NCBI RefSeq assembly: GCF_003987225.1
Contig: NZ_PIPX01000001.1
Location: 1 to 64,000, forward strand
DNA: 64,000 nt
Direction: 5' to 3'
DNA from: Pseudidiomarina homiensis
GTDB lineage: Bacteria; Pseudomonadota; Gammaproteobacteria; Enterobacterales; Alteromonadaceae
Both the position numbers and the translations under genes were made by a program. Each line of letters starts with the position of its first letter. Position 1 is the stretch's first letter. Shown piece by piece: positions 61,377 through 64,000 of the stretch. Under the pieces are notes generated by a model. It did no database searches, had not been told where the DNA came from, and saw only the letters and a program-made list of their open reading frames with translations.

Positions 61377-64000
61377 TTACAGAGCGGCGATTTTCGTACG
61401 CTGCTGTTGTAACTGTTGCAAGGTTTCTTCAGCGTCAGCAAGCTTCTCGCGTTCTTTTGCAATGACTTCGGCTGGCGCTTTACTAACAAAGTTTTCGTTG
61501 CCGAGCTTACGGGCAAACATGGCAACTTCTTTCTCTGCTTTTTCGATGGCTTTATCAAGGCGCGCAAGTTCTGCCGCAGTATCGATAAGTCCCGCCATAG
61601 GAATATGCACTTCCATGCGGCCGACTAAGGCAGTCGCACTTGCTGGTGCTTCCTCGCTGGACGCTAAAAAGTCGATAGATTCGAGCTTCGCCAATGCTGC
61701 CAAGAAACTTTGGTTTTCCTGTAGGCGTTGCTGAGCTTTATCATCGGCGTTGGCAATCAAAATTGGCAACGGCTTATTCGGCGAAAGATTCATTTCGCCA
61801 CGAATGTTGCGCACGGCAACAATCACTTGCTTAAGCCATTCCATGTCATCACGCGCGGTGGCAAAGCGTTCTTGCTGCGCTTGCGGGTAGGCTTGCAACA
61901 TAATCGTCTCGCCCTGCACGCCAGCCAATGGCGCAACACGCTGCCAAATTTCTTCGGTAATAAATGGCAGCAATGGGTGCAACAAGCGCAGCAGTTGTTC
62001 AAGCACGGTTACCAACGTATGGCGAGTGCCGCGTAGCTGAGCTTCGCTGCCGTTGAACAGAATCGGCTTGGTTAGCTCAAGATACCAGTCACAGAATTGG
62101 TTCCAGGTGAACTCATAAGCAATCGCTGCTGCTTGGTCAAAACGGTAGTTATCTAACGCATGACGGAATTGTTTTACCGTGTCATTAAAGCACTCAACAA
62201 TCCACTGATCGGCTAACGACAGTTGTAGCTCACCGCCGTTAACGCCACAGTCATGCTCTTCAGTGTTCATCAACACATAGCGACTGGCATTCCAAAGTTT
62301 ATTACAGAAATTGCGGTAGCCTTCGAGGCGTTTCATGTCCCAGTTGATATCACGACCAGTCGAAGCAAGTGCAGCTAGAGTAAAGCGCAGTGCGTCGGTA
62401 CCGTGGGCAGTGATCCCCTCAGGGAACTGCTTTTCGGTGCGTTTCTTGATTTTCGCTTCAAGCTGCGGCTGCATCATGTTGGCAGTGCGTTTCTGGACCA
62501 AGGTTTCCAGATCGATGCCATCAATCATGTCGAGCGGGTCGAGTACGTTACCTTTCGACTTCGACATTTTCTGACCTTCTTCGTCACGAATCAAACCGGT
62601 CACATAAACGGTCTTAAACGGAACTTGAGGCTTGCCGTTTTCGTCTTTCAAGAAGTGCATGGTCATCATGATCATACGTGCGACCCAGAAGAAAATAATA
62701 TCGAAGCCCGTCACCAACACGTCGGTCGGGTGGAAGGTCTTCAAATCATCTGTGTTTTCTGGCCAACCTAAAGTCGAGAAGGTCCATAGTGCTGATGAGA
62801 ACCAGGTATCAAGTACGTCGTCGTCTTGTTGCAATACGACATCGTCGGCTAGGTTGTTGTCACGACGCACTTCGGCTTCGTCACGCCCCACGTAGACGTT
62901 ACCGTCGTTGTCGTACCATGCCGGAATACGGTGGCCCCACCACAACTGGCGTGAAATACACCAATCTTGAATGTCACGCATCCACGCGAAGTACATGTTT
63001 TCATACTGCTTCGGCACGAATTCGATTTCACCGTCTTCCACGGCCTTGGTCGCGACTTCAGCCAGCGGTGCGACGCGCACGTACCATTGGTCGGTCAAGT
63101 GCGGTTCAATCGGCACGCCACCGCGATCACCGTAGGGAACTTTGTTGGTGTGTTTTTCGACTTTGTCGAGTAAACCTAACGCCTCAAAGTCAGCTACGAC
63201 CTGTTTGCGAGCTTCGAAGCGCTCAAGGCCGCGATAGGCTTCTGGCAGCATGCCATCAAAGTCACCGATGTTATCAATGGCTTCACCCGTTGCAGTATAC
63301 AAACCGGCGCGCTCACGCACGTTAGCGTGGTCATCAAGTACGGCAATCATTGCCATTTGATTACGTTTACCAATGTCGTAATCGTTGAAGTCATGCGCCG
63401 GGGTGATTTTGACACAGCCGGTACCAAATTCTTGGTCGACGTAGCTGTCGGCAATAATTGGAATGCGGCGGTTTACGAGTGGCAGTTCAATACATTTACC
63501 GACCAATGCTTGGTAGCGTTCATCATCAGGGTGTACCGCGACACAAACGTCTCCGAGCATGGTCTCCGGGCGCGTGGTTGCAACTACCAAGTAGTCTTTG
63601 CCGTCAGCAGTTTGAGCACCGTCAGCCAACGGATAACGCAAGTGCCAGATGTGGCCTTGCTGCTCTTTGTTCTCAACTTCGAGGTCTGAGATCGCAGTCT
63701 GTAGTTTCGGATCCCAATTAACGAGACGCTTACCGCGGTAAATCAGGTTTTCTTTGTGTAGACGCACAAACACTTCTTTGACGGCGTTGGATAAGCCTTC
63801 GTCCATGGTGAAGCGCTCACGGTCCCAATCGACGGAGTCGCCGAGACGGCGCATTTGTTGGGTGATGGTACCGCCGGAATGTGCTTTCCAGTCCCAAATC
63901 TTCTCAATGAACTTGTCACGACCTAATTCCGTGCGGGTTTGCCCTTGAGCAGCGAGTTGGCGCTCAACCACCATTTGCGTGGCAATACCGGCATGGTCCG
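61377..64000 (-). CDS. valS: Valine--tRNA ligase (partial, N terminus beyond the window)
   Basis: ValRS charges tRNA-Val and edits misactivated threonine. The gene runs off the window: reading continues upstream of an internal Met through [15 protein letters not shown], a segment found near residue 80 in the family, so roughly the first 80 residues, including the HIGH-type motif, are missing. Visible are the CP1 editing domain ([17 protein letters not shown]), the [10 protein letters not shown] stretch and the [12 protein letters not shown] signature. The anticodon-binding helical domain and the C-terminal coiled coil ([20 protein letters not shown]) typical of ValRS follow. It converges on the permease gene. 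Confidence 0.97.
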   Translation of the reverse strand, partial: DHAGIATQMVVERQLAAQGQTRTELGRDKFIEKIWDWKAHSGGTITQQMRRLGDSVDWDRERFTMDEGLSNAVKEVFVRLHKENLIYRGKRLVNWDPKLQTAISDLEVENKEQQGHIWHLRYPLADGAQTADGKDYLVVATTRPETMLGDVCVAVHPDDERYQALVGKCIELPLVNRRIPIIADSYVDQEFGTGCVKITPAHDFNDYDIGKRNQMAMIAVLDDHANVRERAGLYTATGEAIDNIGDFDGMLPEAYRGLERFEARKQVVADFEALGLLDKVEKHTNKVPYGDRGGVPIEPHLTDQWYVRVAPLAEVATKAVEDGEIEFVPKQYENMYFAWMRDIQDWCISRQLWWGHRIPAWYDNDGNVYVGRDEAEVRRDNNLADDVVLQQDDDVLDTWFSSALWTFSTLGWPENTDDLKTFHPTDVLVTGFDIIFFWVARMIMMTMHFLKDENGKPQVPFKTVYVTGLIRDEEGQKMSKSKGNVLDPLDMIDGIDLETLVQKRTANMMQPQLEAKIKKRTEKQFPEGITAHGTDALRFTLAALASTGRDINWDMKRLEGYRNFCNKLWNASRYVLMNTEEHDCGVNGGELQLSLADQWIVECFNDTVKQFRHALDNYRFDQAAAIAYEFTWNQFCDWYLELTKPILFNGSEAQLRGTRHTLVTVLEQLLRLLHPLLPFITEEIWQRVAPLAGVQGETIMLQAYPQAQQERFATARDDMEWLKQVIVAVRNIRGEMNLSPNKPLPILIANADDKAQQRLQENQSFLAALAKLESIDFLASSEEAPASATALVGRMEVHIPMAGLIDTAAELARLDKAIEKAEKEVAMFARKLGNENFVSKAPAEVIAKEREKLADAEETLQQLQQQRTKIAAL

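Noticed and set aside
62789-63325. A 178-codon open frame antisense to valS
   Set aside because: It lies opposite the highly conserved ValRS editing domain, is Arg/His-rich as expected for an antisense shadow, and has no supporting signals.

Overview
The window is a 64 kb piece of the chromosome of a free-living, probably marine gammaproteobacterium. The gene set and gene order point to Alteromonadales, most likely an Idiomarina/Pseudidiomarina-type organism; this rests on protein family recognition and gene order, not on a database search. Almost all of it is core genome. I see no phage genes, transposases, CRISPR array, tRNA genes or plasmid functions. Coding density is very high: no stretch of more than about 300 bases lacks a gene. 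The longest spacer, 264 bp, precedes deaD.

Layout. Positions 1-410 hold the end of an rRNA operon (3' end of 23S, then 5S and its terminator). It is followed by murB-birA-coaX (565-3273), the same rrn-murB-birA arrangement as E. coli rrnB. Positions 3.3-17.4 kb hold the carboxynorspermidine pair (dehydrogenase, nspC), tmcA with an Na+ symporter, alkB, ybbN, two aldehyde dehydrogenases, deaD with a structured leader, and an iron-sulfur photolyase. At 17.5-20.3 kb are a glycosyltransferase and a fused WaaA-KdkA protein for the LPS inner core. At 20.3-34.6 kb are proBA, then a block colinear with E. coli yggX-mutY-trmB-hemW-rdgB-yggT-yggS-pilT. This block carries insertions: an OmpA-like porin, the antiporter nhaP2, proC and pilU. 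At 34.7-59.6 kb is a second block colinear with E. coli tsaD-plsY-folB-uppP-cca-ygiF-glnE...tolC-nudF-yqiB-parE...parC-plsC. It is interrupted by an exeA-gspB / acyl-CoA dehydrogenase / putA segment, and lpxL is added after tolC. The end holds rraB, a GntP-type permease and the beginning-truncated valS, which runs off the window.

Themes. Envelope building dominates: murB, uppP, plsY, plsC, lpxL, waaA-kdkA, tolC, OmpA and gspB. Proline metabolism is nearly complete within 27 kb: ProB, ProA and ProC for synthesis, PutA for breakdown. tRNA maturation and charging genes are tmcA, trmB, tsaD, cca and valS. DNA repair genes are alkB, mutY, rdgB and the photolyase.

There is no obvious unknown multi-gene system here. 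The most notable items are the WaaA-KdkA fusion with a possible internal start for the kinase, and several intergenic RNA or operator-like structures: the deaD leader, the parC-plsC hairpin, hairpins that pair with the Shine-Dalgarno sequences of gntP and the acyl-CoA dehydrogenase gene, and a palindrome at the plsY start.
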